Below the pieces are notes generated by a model. The model did not search any database and had not been told where the DNA came from. It was given only the letters and a program-made list of their open reading frames with translations. The position numbers and the translations under genes were made by a program. A stretch of DNA of 64,000 nucleotides from Paenibacillus sp. JQZ6Y-1 (lineage in GTDB: Bacteria; Bacillota; Bacilli; Paenibacillales; Paenibacillaceae): the NCBI RefSeq assembly GCF_040719145.1, contig NZ_JBFDUZ010000001.1:1860001-1924000 (forward strand), read 5' to 3'. Below, in pieces: positions 8,292-16,387 of this stretch (the stretch's first letter is position 1; every line of letters begins with the position of its first letter).

Positions 8292-8897
8292 ATGCCCAAT
8301 GACCCATCACTTCAACCACATATTGCCAAACGACAGTCCAATCAAGAGACGAATCGTCTGACAAGAGAAGCAATCTGTACCGCTTTGCTTTTGCTTATCC
8401 AAGATCGTCCCTTTGGCAAAATTACAATTACTGATATTGTGAAGCGTGCAGGTGTATCACGTATGGCATATTACAACAACTATTCATCCAAACAGGATAT
8501 TCTAATTGATCTAGTAGATTCACTTATTCTGGAAATCAATCAGCATTTGCTGCCTTATACGGATACTCTTACAGGTAAATCTACCGATCCTGAAGCGTTT
8601 ATCCGTGTATTGTTTGAATCGATTCTCGCTAAGCGCGAAGTATATCGAACGCTTCAGGAGGCACATTTTGATTATGTCATTTTGGATTGTCTAAATGAGA
8701 TTATGCAATCCCAATTGCAGCATCCGACAGATGAGTATGTATATTGGACGTACTTTAAAGCAGGTGCGTTATATAATGTGATTGTACAGTGGATTCGATT
8801 CGGATTTGTTCAATCGGTTGAGGAGATGACCGCGATCTGCTTGCGCTATTACTATACCCCTATGTCGGAAGATGATAAAAAGATTGGCTGGATGTAA
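8292..8897 (+). CDS. TetR/AcrR family transcriptional regulator
   Basis: A 201-residue TetR protein. The ATG at 8292 follows AGGAGG; the reading frame is open further upstream through a TTG without a proper ribosome binding site. The N-terminal domain shows TREAICTALLLLIQDRPF, then GKITITDIVKRAGVSRMAYYNNYSSKQDIL, the classical TetR helix-turn-helix. The C-terminal helices (about 75-195) form the ligand and dimer domain, of the TetR_C type seen near DhaS-like regulators. It is divergent from the M28-like gene, its most likely target. The ligand is unknown. Confidence 0.9.
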   Translation: MPNDPSLQPHIAKRQSNQETNRLTREAICTALLLLIQDRPFGKITITDIVKRAGVSRMAYYNNYSSKQDILIDLVDSLILEINQHLLPYTDTLTGKSTDPEAFIRVLFESILAKREVYRTLQEAHFDYVILDCLNEIMQSQLQHPTDEYVYWTYFKAGALYNVIVQWIRFGFVQSVEEMTAICLRYYYTPMSEDDKKIGWM

Positions 8898-8948
8898 GCG
8901 AGTGATTTCTTTACAACCTTAATGTAAGTGGGAATGTTTAATGGGAAA

Positions 8949-8990
8949 TAAGAAAAAGCCCTAACCGTTGATGGTCAGGGCTTTTTCTTA
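8949..8990. terminator. Bidirectional terminator
   Basis: A long stem (AAGAAAAAGCCCTAACC against GGTCAGGGCTTTTTCTT) serves both the TetR gene (+) and the lichenase gene (-), which converge here. Confidence 0.9.
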
Positions 8991-8995
8991 TCGAT

Positions 8996-9709
8996 TTAAT
9001 TGCCTGTGTATTTCACCCAATCATATTCGGCATACAGTGGATTCGCTCCATTGTACGAACCGAGCCAATCGTCAACACCAGTGCCGTTCCACAGATTCAT
9101 CATAATTTGACCCGGTGTAGTTGGGATGTTGCTAGTTGCTGTATGCTTCAGAACGCCATCCACATACCATTTGATGGAGCCAGGCTGCCAGTCAAATGCG
9201 TACGTATGGAAGCCTTGGGAAGCGTCAAAGCCCAGATTGATCACTTTTTCGTGATTGCCAACACCGTTGGTGTAGTAGTTGAATTGAACTTTGGTAGTGT
9301 CTTTGCCTAGGAATTCGATATCGATCTCATCCCATTGTGTTCCATTAGCAGGACCAGTATAGGTGAAGAACGAAGATACAATCCCCGTATTTTTGGCAGG
9401 CTTCATGCTTACCTCGTATTTACCATAGCCATATTTGTTCGTTGTGCGGTATTCGCCGCAATCGAATTTGTTCTGCGCGGAGCTGGTCAGACCCAATTTC
9501 AGCTTGCCATCACTTGTAAAATTGACATTATTCCCACGCCATGTGCAGTTGAACATATCGCCATTGGAATATCCGTCTGCCTTTTGCCATGTACTTGCAT
9601 TAAAGTACGTGAGCGGCTCCCAGAACGTTGTAGCAGCAAATACATTGGTCGAGAATAATAGCGATATCATGCCTGCGGTCAGTAAGGTAAGCCAAGATTT
9701 TTTATGCAT
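8996..9709 (-). CDS. bglS: Secreted endo-beta-1,3-1,4-glucanase (lichenase, GH16)
   Basis: A 237-residue enzyme with a signal peptide ([20 protein letters not shown], cleavage near NVFA-A) and a single GH16 jelly-roll domain. The catalytic motif [10 protein letters not shown] supplies the nucleophile E128, helper D130 and acid/base E132. It hydrolyses mixed-linkage barley-type beta-glucans and lichenan outside the cell. Sequence and length match Bacillus and Paenibacillus BglS/GluB lichenases. GGAGG lies six bases before ATG. It is 38 bases after xynD on the same strand, so the two are probably co-transcribed and share catabolite control through the cre site at 11403. The terminator at 8949-8990 ends the unit. 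Confidence 0.95.
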   Translation of the reverse strand: MHKKSWLTLLTAGMISLLFSTNVFAATTFWEPLTYFNASTWQKADGYSNGDMFNCTWRGNNVNFTSDGKLKLGLTSSAQNKFDCGEYRTTNKYGYGKYEVSMKPAKNTGIVSSFFTYTGPANGTQWDEIDIEFLGKDTTKVQFNYYTNGVGNHEKVINLGFDASQGFHTYAFDWQPGSIKWYVDGVLKHTATSNIPTTPGQIMMNLWNGTGVDDWLGSYNGANPLYAEYDWVKYTGN

Positions 9710-9747
9710 ATTTAACCTCCATATGGGTATGAGTGTATAGCCAATGA

Positions 9748-11379
9748 TTATTGTTCCACTGTGCTTTCTTGCGACTCAACGGTCGAGGCATCAAGCTCAC
9801 TTTGGCTTGATCCATTCTCTTCGTCCGTTGCAGCAGCAATACCAGCAGTAGAGCCGAATTGCCAAGAATCCAGATTGAACAGATTCCCGCTACCACCAGT
9901 GAATACCAGATACACATTATGAATACCGGTAGCGTTGCTGATCGTCGTTTGGACTTCTTTCCACGTTTGTACTCCGCCTGTGGAAGGAACTTGCAAGGTG
10001 CCAACCAGTGGACCAGACACACTATCCAGACGTACTTCAATTTTGCCGCCTGATGTCGAGGCTACATTCGCTTTGAATGTTTTCGCTCCGGCGGAACCGA
10101 AGTCTGCTCTGCCTACAGCGATCCAATCCCCATTATTGATATTGGTTACATCCAGATTATTGTAAGGTCCTCCTGTTGCTTGCGATGGCTCGGTGGTAAT
10201 ACCCGCTTGCCAGCCAATTGTTTCCGCTTCAACTCTCGTATACGGATTCAGATTGGACAGCTGCGGCACGCCGCTCATATTCGCCTGCACTTCAGCGATA
10301 CTGCCATCTCCGTTGTGTACCAGTTTGTTAATATGCGGGGAGCGGTAGCCTTTGCCATCGCCGATTTGCGCTTTGCTAACTGTCTGCGCATGGTATACGA
10401 CATACCATTCATTTTTAAAATTAAACACAGCATGGTGATTGTTGCCACCTACGCCAAAGAACGAATACGGATTTTTGAGGAAATGCCCTTTGTACGTAAA
10501 CGGTCCCATTGGGTTATCACTCACCATGTAGCCGATCTCACCAGCAGGATATTGTGACGGATGACTTCCGGCAAAATTGATGCAGTAGGAATAGTAGTAT
10601 TTGCCGTTGTATTTATGAATACCGGAATCTTCAAACAGGTACGGCGCATCAATCGTCTGAGCGCTTCCGCTGACGCTGATCATATCCGCGCCCAATTTGA
10701 TGACTCTGGCGGTTTTTGGATTAGCAATGGAGCTTGGGTCCGATTCGTTCGGAATGCCGCCACCGCTATACAGATAGCCGTTACCATCATCATTAACGAG
10801 TACCGCTGGATCGAACAACCATGTAACTCCAGCCATGCCCGGTGTGTTATGTGTCAACAGCGCTTTGCCCAGTGGGTCAGTCCAAGGACCGATCGGTGAA
10901 TCCGCTGTTAACACACCGATGCCAGATCCGCCATTTGCAAAGTATAAGAAGAATTTGTCTTTACCGTTTATTTTTTTGTACGCCACTGCGGGTGCCCATG
11001 AATTGGCTGCCCATTTGGCGATCCCTTTACCGCTGTTTTTATTGTTGGCGCCTGCCACGGGAATCGTCCCATGATCGGTCCAGTTCACCATATCCGCAGA
11101 GGAAATGACCTGAATGCGATCCAATGCGCTGAAGTCATTGTCCTTGATCGTTCCATTGCTGTTGTACACATACGTATCGCTAGACATGTAGACGTACACT
11201 CTGCCGTTGTATACGAGTGAATACGGGTCTGCACCTAGCTTGTGATCCATGAGTGGGTTGGAATTGCCCGGCAACTTGGCGAGTGCCGGTGTAGCGGCTT
11301 CTGCGCGCATTTGTGAAACAGTGCCCAGAATCAAAAGGAAAGACATCAGCATAACGAACGATTTTCTAAACCTACTCAT
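9748..11379 (-). CDS. xynD: Arabinoxylan arabinofuranohydrolase (GH43 + CBM6)
   Basis: A 543-residue secreted enzyme very close to XynD (AXH-m2,3) of Bacillus subtilis and Paenibacillus polymyxa. The ATG at 11379 has GGAGGG upstream and begins a signal peptide ([20 protein letters not shown]); the frame is open 37 codons further upstream without a good start. The GH43 five-blade propeller covers about 35-345, with catalytic-type acids in [24 protein letters not shown] and [18 protein letters not shown]6 domain follows (about 380-510: [14 protein letters not shown] to [10 protein letters not shown]). A 30-residue acidic Ser/Glu-rich tail, not present in classic XynD, ends the protein. It removes arabinose side chains from arabinoxylan and heads the xynD-bglS unit. 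Confidence 0.95.
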   Translation of the reverse strand: MSRFRKSFVMLMSFLLILGTVSQMRAEAATPALAKLPGNSNPLMDHKLGADPYSLVYNGRVYVYMSSDTYVYNSNGTIKDNDFSALDRIQVISSADMVNWTDHGTIPVAGANNKNSGKGIAKWAANSWAPAVAYKKINGKDKFFLYFANGGSGIGVLTADSPIGPWTDPLGKALLTHNTPGMAGVTWLFDPAVLVNDDGNGYLYSGGGIPNESDPSSIANPKTARVIKLGADMISVSGSAQTIDAPYLFEDSGIHKYNGKYYYSYCINFAGSHPSQYPAGEIGYMVSDNPMGPFTYKGHFLKNPYSFFGVGGNNHHAVFNFKNEWYVVYHAQTVSKAQIGDGKGYRSPHINKLVHNGDGSIAEVQANMSGVPQLSNLNPYTRVEAETIGWQAGITTEPSQATGGPYNNLDVTNINNGDWIAVGRADFGSAGAKTFKANVASTSGGKIEVRLDSVSGPLVGTLQVPSTGGVQTWKEVQTTISNATGIHNVYLVFTGGSGNLFNLDSWQFGSTAGIAAATDEENGSSQSELDASTVESQESTVEQ

Positions 11380-11402
11380 TGAATACCCTCCACTTCTTTT
11401 AT

Positions 11403-11417
11403 TGGTAACGCTTTCAT
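11403..11417 (-). promoter_or_regulatory. CcpA cre site upstream of xynD
   Basis: ATGAAAGCGTTACCA on the minus strand matches the cre consensus WTGNAARCGNWWWCA at all but one position. It sits 24 bases upstream of the xynD start, a position suited to roadblock or initiation repression by CcpA-HPr(Ser-P). Confidence 0.75.
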
Positions 11418-11595
11418 GAATAGATACATAAAACCCTTCTTCCTTGGAAGATGACTTTATGCCTTTGCATCGATTAACTGATGGCACCATCCATACGGGG
11501 TTAGGTGGAGCATGTGAAGATGCAAAGTTCTTAAAAAATCATAACACGGATATAGGAATCATTATATATTAAAAAAGCGATCCCTTTCGTTCACG

Positions 11596-12483
11596 TCACA
11601 TGCTATCATGCCAGTGCTGAGGATGCGTAAGTGCTGGTGGTAGTAAGGTTCTGCTGTTCCCTTTTGCAGAATTGACTTGAGCCTGCGTAAGAAAAAGGCT
11701 ACCCGACAGGTCGGCTCCAGCAATCTCTGCATCACGCAAATCCGCTCCGATCAGATCAGCACCATCTAGATTGACTCCGCTTAGATTCGCAGCGATCAGC
11801 AAACTTCCTCGTAAATGAGCACCCCGGAGATCGGTATTTCTCAAGTCTGCTGCAATGAGATCAGCACCGCGTCCTATTTTCTTTTGGCGACCGGAATTGG
11901 ACTTGGTATTGGGCTGGTGCTTGAACTTGGTGCGAGCCTGCGCACGTACTTTTTCACTAATTTGAACGAGTAGTTCATTCACAGCATCTCGATGACTCGC
12001 TATATCAAGCTGCATTAATTGTTCTGGACGGTACAAGGTATATTGCTCTGTTTGATCAATCATGCGCTGAATCTCATCATGTAGCGGTAGCGCAGCTTGC
12101 CGCGTTAACGCTTCTGTCAAATACCAGAGCAGTTCATGCAGCTGCATCATAATCAAAAATACCTTGAACATCGGCTGTGCCGTATCCGGTTCCTTTCGCC
12201 AATCGATTCCTTGGTAACTGACCTGCGATACCTTCTGTCCCGCACCAAAGCAATCAAAGGTGATGCAGCCTTTCAGCCCGCGTTTGTTCAGCGCGTCATG
12301 AATGCCACAACGAAAATTCGTCTGTAAATGAATACATGGGGTTCCCGCAGGCTTATCGATCGGAAATCCTTCTGAAGCAGAGAAGTTGAGGGCGACGCAG
12401 CAAAGTCCAAAACACTTCTCACAATCCGCCCGTAGATCCTCTCGTCGTTGTTTGTATACATTCTCTTCTTTAAACGTGTTCAA
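11596..12483 (-). CDS. Cys-cluster plus pentapeptide-repeat protein
   Basis: A 295-residue protein with two clear parts. The N-terminal part has CEKCFGLCC (CxxCxGxCC), then CIHLQTNFRCGIH and GCITFDCFGAG, a cysteine pattern like YkgJ-type metal or iron-sulfur binding proteins. A central helical region (about 95-205) ends in a basic linker. The C-terminal part (about 215-270) consists of pentapeptide repeats A(D/N)LxG: ADLIAADLRN, ADLSG and relatives, forming a right-handed beta helix. Such fusions are annotated only as pentapeptide repeat proteins in Bacilli, and the function is unknown. The gene stands alone between xynD and the GH144-like gene and has no signal peptide. Confidence 0.8.
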   Translation of the reverse strand: MNTFKEENVYKQRREDLRADCEKCFGLCCVALNFSASEGFPIDKPAGTPCIHLQTNFRCGIHDALNKRGLKGCITFDCFGAGQKVSQVSYQGIDWRKEPDTAQPMFKVFLIMMQLHELLWYLTEALTRQAALPLHDEIQRMIDQTEQYTLYRPEQLMQLDIASHRDAVNELLVQISEKVRAQARTKFKHQPNTKSNSGRQKKIGRGADLIAADLRNTDLRGAHLRGSLLIAANLSGVNLDGADLIGADLRDAEIAGADLSGSLFLTQAQVNSAKGNSRTLLPPALTHPQHWHDSM

Positions 12484-12611
12484 TTTGATTTCACCTCGAA
12501 TAAGAGTTTGAATATGTAAGGTTGGTGGGATACCATTTTTTACTATATCATATTATTGCTGATCCAACAGCTTCTAGAGCATGGTGTATAAGGTATCTCT
12601 CAACAAAAGAA

Positions 12612-12652
12612 ACACACAAAAGCTGCCCGATTGGTAGGCAGCTTTTGTGTGT
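12612..12652. terminator. Terminator after the GH144-like gene
   Basis: A perfect 16-bp stem (ACACACAAAAGCTGCC and complement) with a 9-base loop, between the minus-strand GH144-like gene end and the start of the next minus-strand gene. Confidence 0.8.
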
Positions 12653-12687
12653 CCATTGTGCGATGGATATGTGCTTCACCGCATCTT

Positions 12688-14049
12688 TTATCGGATTGAA
12701 AATACTTCTTTTCTTAACAACGATTCTGGCTTCTTACCGATCGGGTCTTTGTGGAAATAATCACGGATGACACCATCCTGTAAATAGTTAGCGATCGATA
12801 CCATAATCATGCCCTGATCCAGTGCAAGATATGCTTTGGCGACATCACCGGTTTCCATATTAACGGAATCATAGAATCCGTATTTACCTGCCATCTTGAG
12901 CTTTTGAAGTGCTTGAATATTCTTTTGCGCAGCTTCTGGTGCATACTCCAATGCAAGGAATGTTGCATGTGCCGTTACGGTTGCACCGTCTTTGTAGCCT
13001 GACGTGCCGAGCGGTGTTGCAGCAAATTCGCTATAGCCTGTCGTTGTAGCAGATGGTGAGAATCCCCATGCCGGATAGCCTTGATCCTTGGCGTATTGGA
13101 TTTGCAATTGTACGTGACGTTTGTTGTTCAGACCGAGCGCCTTGGTGCCAAGTTCCTTTTCCTTGATCACGATGCCGGGCATTAGTGCTTCAAACATGCT
13201 GCCGCCCCAGCTAGGTACGAATGTCTGTCCAGCGTATACATAGCTTCCTTCAAACACCTTCACCCCATCATACGTAACCTCTTTGCCTTTTGGCGTTTGG
13301 GATTGCCAGTCAAATTCTGCTGGCATGGTGCGGTACATTTTCCACCAATGATCTTGAGGTACATCGCCTTTTCCGATCGCGATATAACTTGCAACACGTG
13401 GCTCGGTGTAGAGCATACCATAATGATGCTCGGTCAGCTCGCCTTTGGCTACGTCGTAACCGCCGCGGAATTGACCGACTGCTGGATCGTAGAGGGTTGC
13501 GTAGTTCATGTTGTTCACCAATGTGCTGGTTTGTGCGTTTAATTCCTTATATGCTTGACCTACGACGATCAGACCCGCGGATAGCCAGCCGTTATCGACC
13601 TGCGAGATGAATTGTCCCCAGTCTTTTTTGAGAGAGCCATCGTCAGTGTTGTACCAGTTATAAAAGAGTCCATTCCAAGTATCCAGCTTCTCGAGCGTAT
13701 TGAGTGTTGTTTGAATACGCGATACTGCTTCTTTTCGCGTAATGATGCCCATCTGCTGCGCTGAGACGGTACTCATCATATACATCGAAATGTTGGTTGG
13801 AGACGTTCGTTTGGCTTCCTCTGTTCCCTTTTCCGTTGTGCGTACTTCGTCGTAGGTTAGTCCAGTAGTAGGGTCGGTGTAGTCTTTAAAGTAATTGAAT
13901 GTTTTAATTGCAACCGCTTTCAATTCTTTGTTGAACATGCCCTTTTTGCTGGATGCTGCTGTCGGTGCGGCAGAGATTGCAGACATAAACGACAGATTGA
14001 TTAGCAGACATATAGATAATACACTGCTGAACAGCTTCACTTTTCTCAT
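12688..14049 (-). CDS. Secreted glucoamylase-domain / GH144-like glycosidase
   Basis: A 453-residue exported protein with signal peptide (LFSSVLSICLLINLSFMSAISA) and a single (alpha/alpha)6-type domain: FNYFKDYTDPTTGLTYDEV, TSPTNISMYMMSTVSAQQMG, WNGLFYNWYNTDDGSL, FISQVDNGWLSAGLIV, FVPSWGGSMFEALMPGIVI, YPAWGFSPSAT. This is the Glycoamylase (PF10091) pattern, and family GH144 members of this kind are endo-beta-1,2-glucanases. The exact substrate cannot be read from sequence; beta-1,2-glucan or another beta-glucan is likely. AAAGGGG precedes ATG. Two GAAACGTTTC palindromes upstream and a weaker cre-like site point to sugar-responsive control. Confidence 0.8.
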   Translation of the reverse strand: MRKVKLFSSVLSICLLINLSFMSAISAAPTAASSKKGMFNKELKAVAIKTFNYFKDYTDPTTGLTYDEVRTTEKGTEEAKRTSPTNISMYMMSTVSAQQMGIITRKEAVSRIQTTLNTLEKLDTWNGLFYNWYNTDDGSLKKDWGQFISQVDNGWLSAGLIVVGQAYKELNAQTSTLVNNMNYATLYDPAVGQFRGGYDVAKGELTEHHYGMLYTEPRVASYIAIGKGDVPQDHWWKMYRTMPAEFDWQSQTPKGKEVTYDGVKVFEGSYVYAGQTFVPSWGGSMFEALMPGIVIKEKELGTKALGLNNKRHVQLQIQYAKDQGYPAWGFSPSATTTGYSEFAATPLGTSGYKDGATVTAHATFLALEYAPEAAQKNIQALQKLKMAGKYGFYDSVNMETGDVAKAYLALDQGMIMVSIANYLQDGVIRDYFHKDPIGKKPESLLRKEVFSIR

Positions 14050-14074
14050 GATTAATCCCCTTTCATTGTATAAT

Positions 14075-14195
14075 CGAAACGTTTCGCATTTATGATAGCA
14101 TGAACAAGTCGCGCAGGTAAACCATAAAATGATAACGCTTACTATTGAAGTGTTTTGGAGTTGGTTTTTCTCTTACTGTTAGTACGAAACGTTTC
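14075..14195. promoter_or_regulatory. Twin GAAACGTTTC operators and a cre-like site
   Basis: CGAAACGTTTCG (14075-14086) and GAAACGTTTC (14186-14195) have centres exactly 110 bp apart, a whole-turn spacing suited to looping by a LacI-type tetramer. They do not fit cre spacing. Between them ATGATAACGCTTACT (14129-14143) matches cre with two mismatches. All lie upstream of the GH144-like gene. Apart from these sites and the hairpin at 14275, the 14050-14372 gap is empty. Confidence 0.5.
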
Positions 14196-14274
14196 AGATT
14201 ACCTATAATTATGTGAGATACCTATGTATCATGGGTAGATAGCAGTAGATAAAACATCATACGAACATACGAGT

Positions 14275-14306
14275 AAAAGAGCAGCACGTTTACCGGCTGC
14301 TCTTTT
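14275..14306. terminator. Bidirectional terminator after the GNAT gene
   Basis: The perfect 11-bp stem AAAAGAGCAGC / GCTGCTCTTTT has a 10-base loop. It lies 67 bases beyond the GNAT stop on the minus strand. Confidence 0.75.
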
Positions 14307-14372
14307 GATATGCTTTTTAAAATAGATTGTTTAGTTAGTATAGATATGTGTAGCCCGCGTGCTGCTTCAATA

Positions 14373-14939
14373 TTAAGAGGAAGTTTGATTTTGCTGTGCC
14401 TCAAGCTGTTTGCGTTGCTCGCTAAACACTTCAAACCGTTCAGGATGAACGACTTTGCGCATCAGGTGCATTGGTCCTTCGCCCTTCCCTGCATCACGTA
14501 CACGTATACTTTCATATCCTCGGCGCTGATACATCGGCAGCAGCCATGGATGTTTCTCGGATGTGCCTAATGTAACCGCCGGTGCACCGACTTCATCACG
14601 GATGATATGCTGCTCTACCCAGTTTAGTAGCTTACTGCCAGCACCCGTTCCCTGTACATTCGGATCAACGGCAAACCACATAATAAAGGGTAGCCCCGTA
14701 GAATCGATCAATTCCTTAAACCGTTCAGGATTGGCTAATGTGATCGTAGCGGTGATCAGACCGTCCTGCTCCAGCACATAGCATTTGTTATGAGTAATAT
14801 TTTCTTGAATCATCGGTACATCTGCATTGGCAGCTGGCCAGCTTAGACCCAACTCGCGAATCGTTACATACGCTTCATATATAATATGCTGTACGCGCTC
14901 CGCATCTTCCAAGGTTGCTAAACGATATACGTCACTCAT
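14373..14939 (-). CDS. GNAT family N-acetyltransferase
   Basis: A 188-residue GNAT enzyme. The ATG at 14939 lies eight bases after GATGAGG; an in-frame GTG is three codons upstream. The fold is seen in YRLATLEDAERVQHIIYEA (beta1-alpha1), LEQDGLITATITL (beta2-3), MWFAVDPNVQGTGAGSKLLNWVEQH (beta4 and the acetyl-CoA pyrophosphate loop Q/RxxGxG/A) and PMYQRRGYESI (beta6-7). It transfers an acetyl group from acetyl-CoA to an unknown amine. Closed by the hairpin at 14275. Confidence 0.88.
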   Translation of the reverse strand: MSDVYRLATLEDAERVQHIIYEAYVTIRELGLSWPAANADVPMIQENITHNKCYVLEQDGLITATITLANPERFKELIDSTGLPFIMWFAVDPNVQGTGAGSKLLNWVEQHIIRDEVGAPAVTLGTSEKHPWLLPMYQRRGYESIRVRDAGKGEGPMHLMRKVVHPERFEVFSEQRKQLEAQQNQTSS

Positions 14940-15015
14940 GGTGTTCACCTCATCATTCCGACAATTGGGATCGGATTATTTATACTCTAATCTATCATTC
15001 CTTTTCGAACAAAGA

Positions 15016-15464
15016 CTAATTGATTTTTTCGAATGAATGATAGAATATTTTAATACATTTTACACCATTAGTCACTTCCTTCATATAAATGTGCAGTAGC
15101 ATATCCTGATCATGATTGCCAACCCACGCTCCATGTAAGGTCAATCCGCTGACATGCTCCGCATCTTCTTCCACTGCCATCGCAGCGTCCAATGCGGTTG
15201 GTACTTATTCAAATCAGAAAGCGTGATGTTCAATATCTGCTCCCATCTATATATGTACCCATATGATCGATTGTAATGACTTTTAACAGACCGTATCGAT
15301 ATGCCACCATGCTGGTATATAATGTCCACGCGCCGCTCTGCCAAAGTCCGCTGGGCTTCTCCATCTGCCGAGTGGAGTATAATTTCTACATATATGCTAA
15401 ATAGATCGCTAGACAACGAACAAGCTTGTGTTATACTCAGTAGCCGAACCTTATTTAACTGCAT
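15016..15464 (-). pseudogene. Probable frameshifted small hypothetical gene
   Basis: A 107-codon reading frame begins with ATG at 15464. Up to about 15203 it encodes plausible protein (VEIILHSADGEAQRTLAERR, SHYNRSYGYIYRWEQIL, NITLSDLNK), then becomes Trp/Arg-rich and stops at 15141. The next frame takes over at the same point with VPTALDAAMAVEEDAEHVSG, LTLHGAWVGNHDQDMLLHIY and MKEVTNGVKCIKIF, and stops at 15016. Restoring one G after the AAG codon near 15203 would join SDLNK to VPTALDAA in one protein of about 149 residues. The family is unknown. A sequencing error or a genuine decay event would look the same. No good ribosome binding site precedes the ATG, so the true start may differ. Confidence 0.5.
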
Positions 15465-15554
15465 ATCGCAATATATTATGAAAGTATACCGTTAAAATAT
15501 ACAGGAAGATATTATAGTGATTGACCATGTATATGGCATATCAAAGGAGAATCT

Positions 15555-16238
15555 ATGGAGCAGACCGATATCCAACAGCGCTTGAGAATATTTATGAAAG
15601 AAGCCGTTCTACATTATTTCAAAAATCCACAGATAAACATCAATGTCATCTTAAATGAACATTGTCTTCTCATTCGCCTACATCATTTTCTAGATAATGA
15701 GATGGAGAATCTGGTCTATCGTGAAGATATGGACGTATTCCGCAGTATTCGCGAGTTAATGATGGAGTATGCACTCAAGGATATCCAATCGCAGTTGCTG
15801 GAGCAGTTTGGATTGAAACTGCAAGAATTATATTACGATTGGGATGAGTATGATCAATCTAGTATGATCATGGGTATGTTCCAAAACCAGGTGTTTGATA
15901 TTGAACAACCATATTATCCGAATCAGAAACTAGTACATGAACAGGTATCCCATGTAACTTATATTGTCGAAAAGTATCCAGATACGATTCGAAGCTTCTG
16001 GGCTGATCCGCATACACTCGTTATGATGCGACAGGGTTTGCTAGTACGAATTGAAGAAGAACTTGTAAAAGAAGGATTTCAAGAGATTCTACGTAAAACG
16101 AAACGAAAGGTCGAAAAGACTGAGTTTCTGAACAGTAATATTGAGTCTGTCACAGAACGCAGCTTAAGATCTGCTTACCTGGATTGGGATTTTGAAAAAG
16201 ATCAAAGCGTACTTGTATATTCATTTCATTCACATTGA
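15555..16238 (+). CDS. Tandem DUF2294-type protein
   Basis: A 227-residue cytoplasmic protein with AAAGGAG five bases before ATG. Two related halves can be seen. The first is about residues 8-108 (EAVLHYFKNPQININVILNE, CLLIRLHHFLDNEMENLV, LMMEYALKDIQSQLLEQFG). The second is about 125-225 (YIVEKYPDTIRSFWADPHTL, VMMRQGLLVRIEEELVKEGF, RSAYLDWDFEKDQSVLVYSF). Each follows the alpha/beta layout of DUF2294, a family of about 115 residues whose role is unknown. The double form suggests an internal duplication. It is monocistronic and ends at the strong hairpin 16295-16325. Confidence 0.7.
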   Translation: MEQTDIQQRLRIFMKEAVLHYFKNPQININVILNEHCLLIRLHHFLDNEMENLVYREDMDVFRSIRELMMEYALKDIQSQLLEQFGLKLQELYYDWDEYDQSSMIMGMFQNQVFDIEQPYYPNQKLVHEQVSHVTYIVEKYPDTIRSFWADPHTLVMMRQGLLVRIEEELVKEGFQEILRKTKRKVEKTEFLNSNIESVTERSLRSAYLDWDFEKDQSVLVYSFHSH

Positions 16239-16294
16239 ACCATAATGATTTTATAATGTCATAATCTATATATTCGCATTCAGATTTGTATAAA

Positions 16295-16325
16295 AAAAGG
16301 CATCCATACATCATGGATGCCTTTT
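16295..16325. terminator. Bidirectional terminator
   Basis: The perfect 13-bp stem AAAAGGCATCCAT / ATGGATGCCTTTT has a 5-base loop. It separates the convergent DUF2294 gene (+) and PL11 lyase gene (-). Confidence 0.9.
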
Positions 16326-16387
16326 AGTCTGTTGACTATGAAGCACAATGATCAATCCTATATACAATCATCGTTTACAATGTTCAT

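Noticed and set aside
11403-14195. GAAACGTTTC palindromes as cre sites
   Set aside because: Their arms are one base too short for WTGNAARCGNWWWCA; only the site at 14129-14143 is cre-like, with two mismatches.
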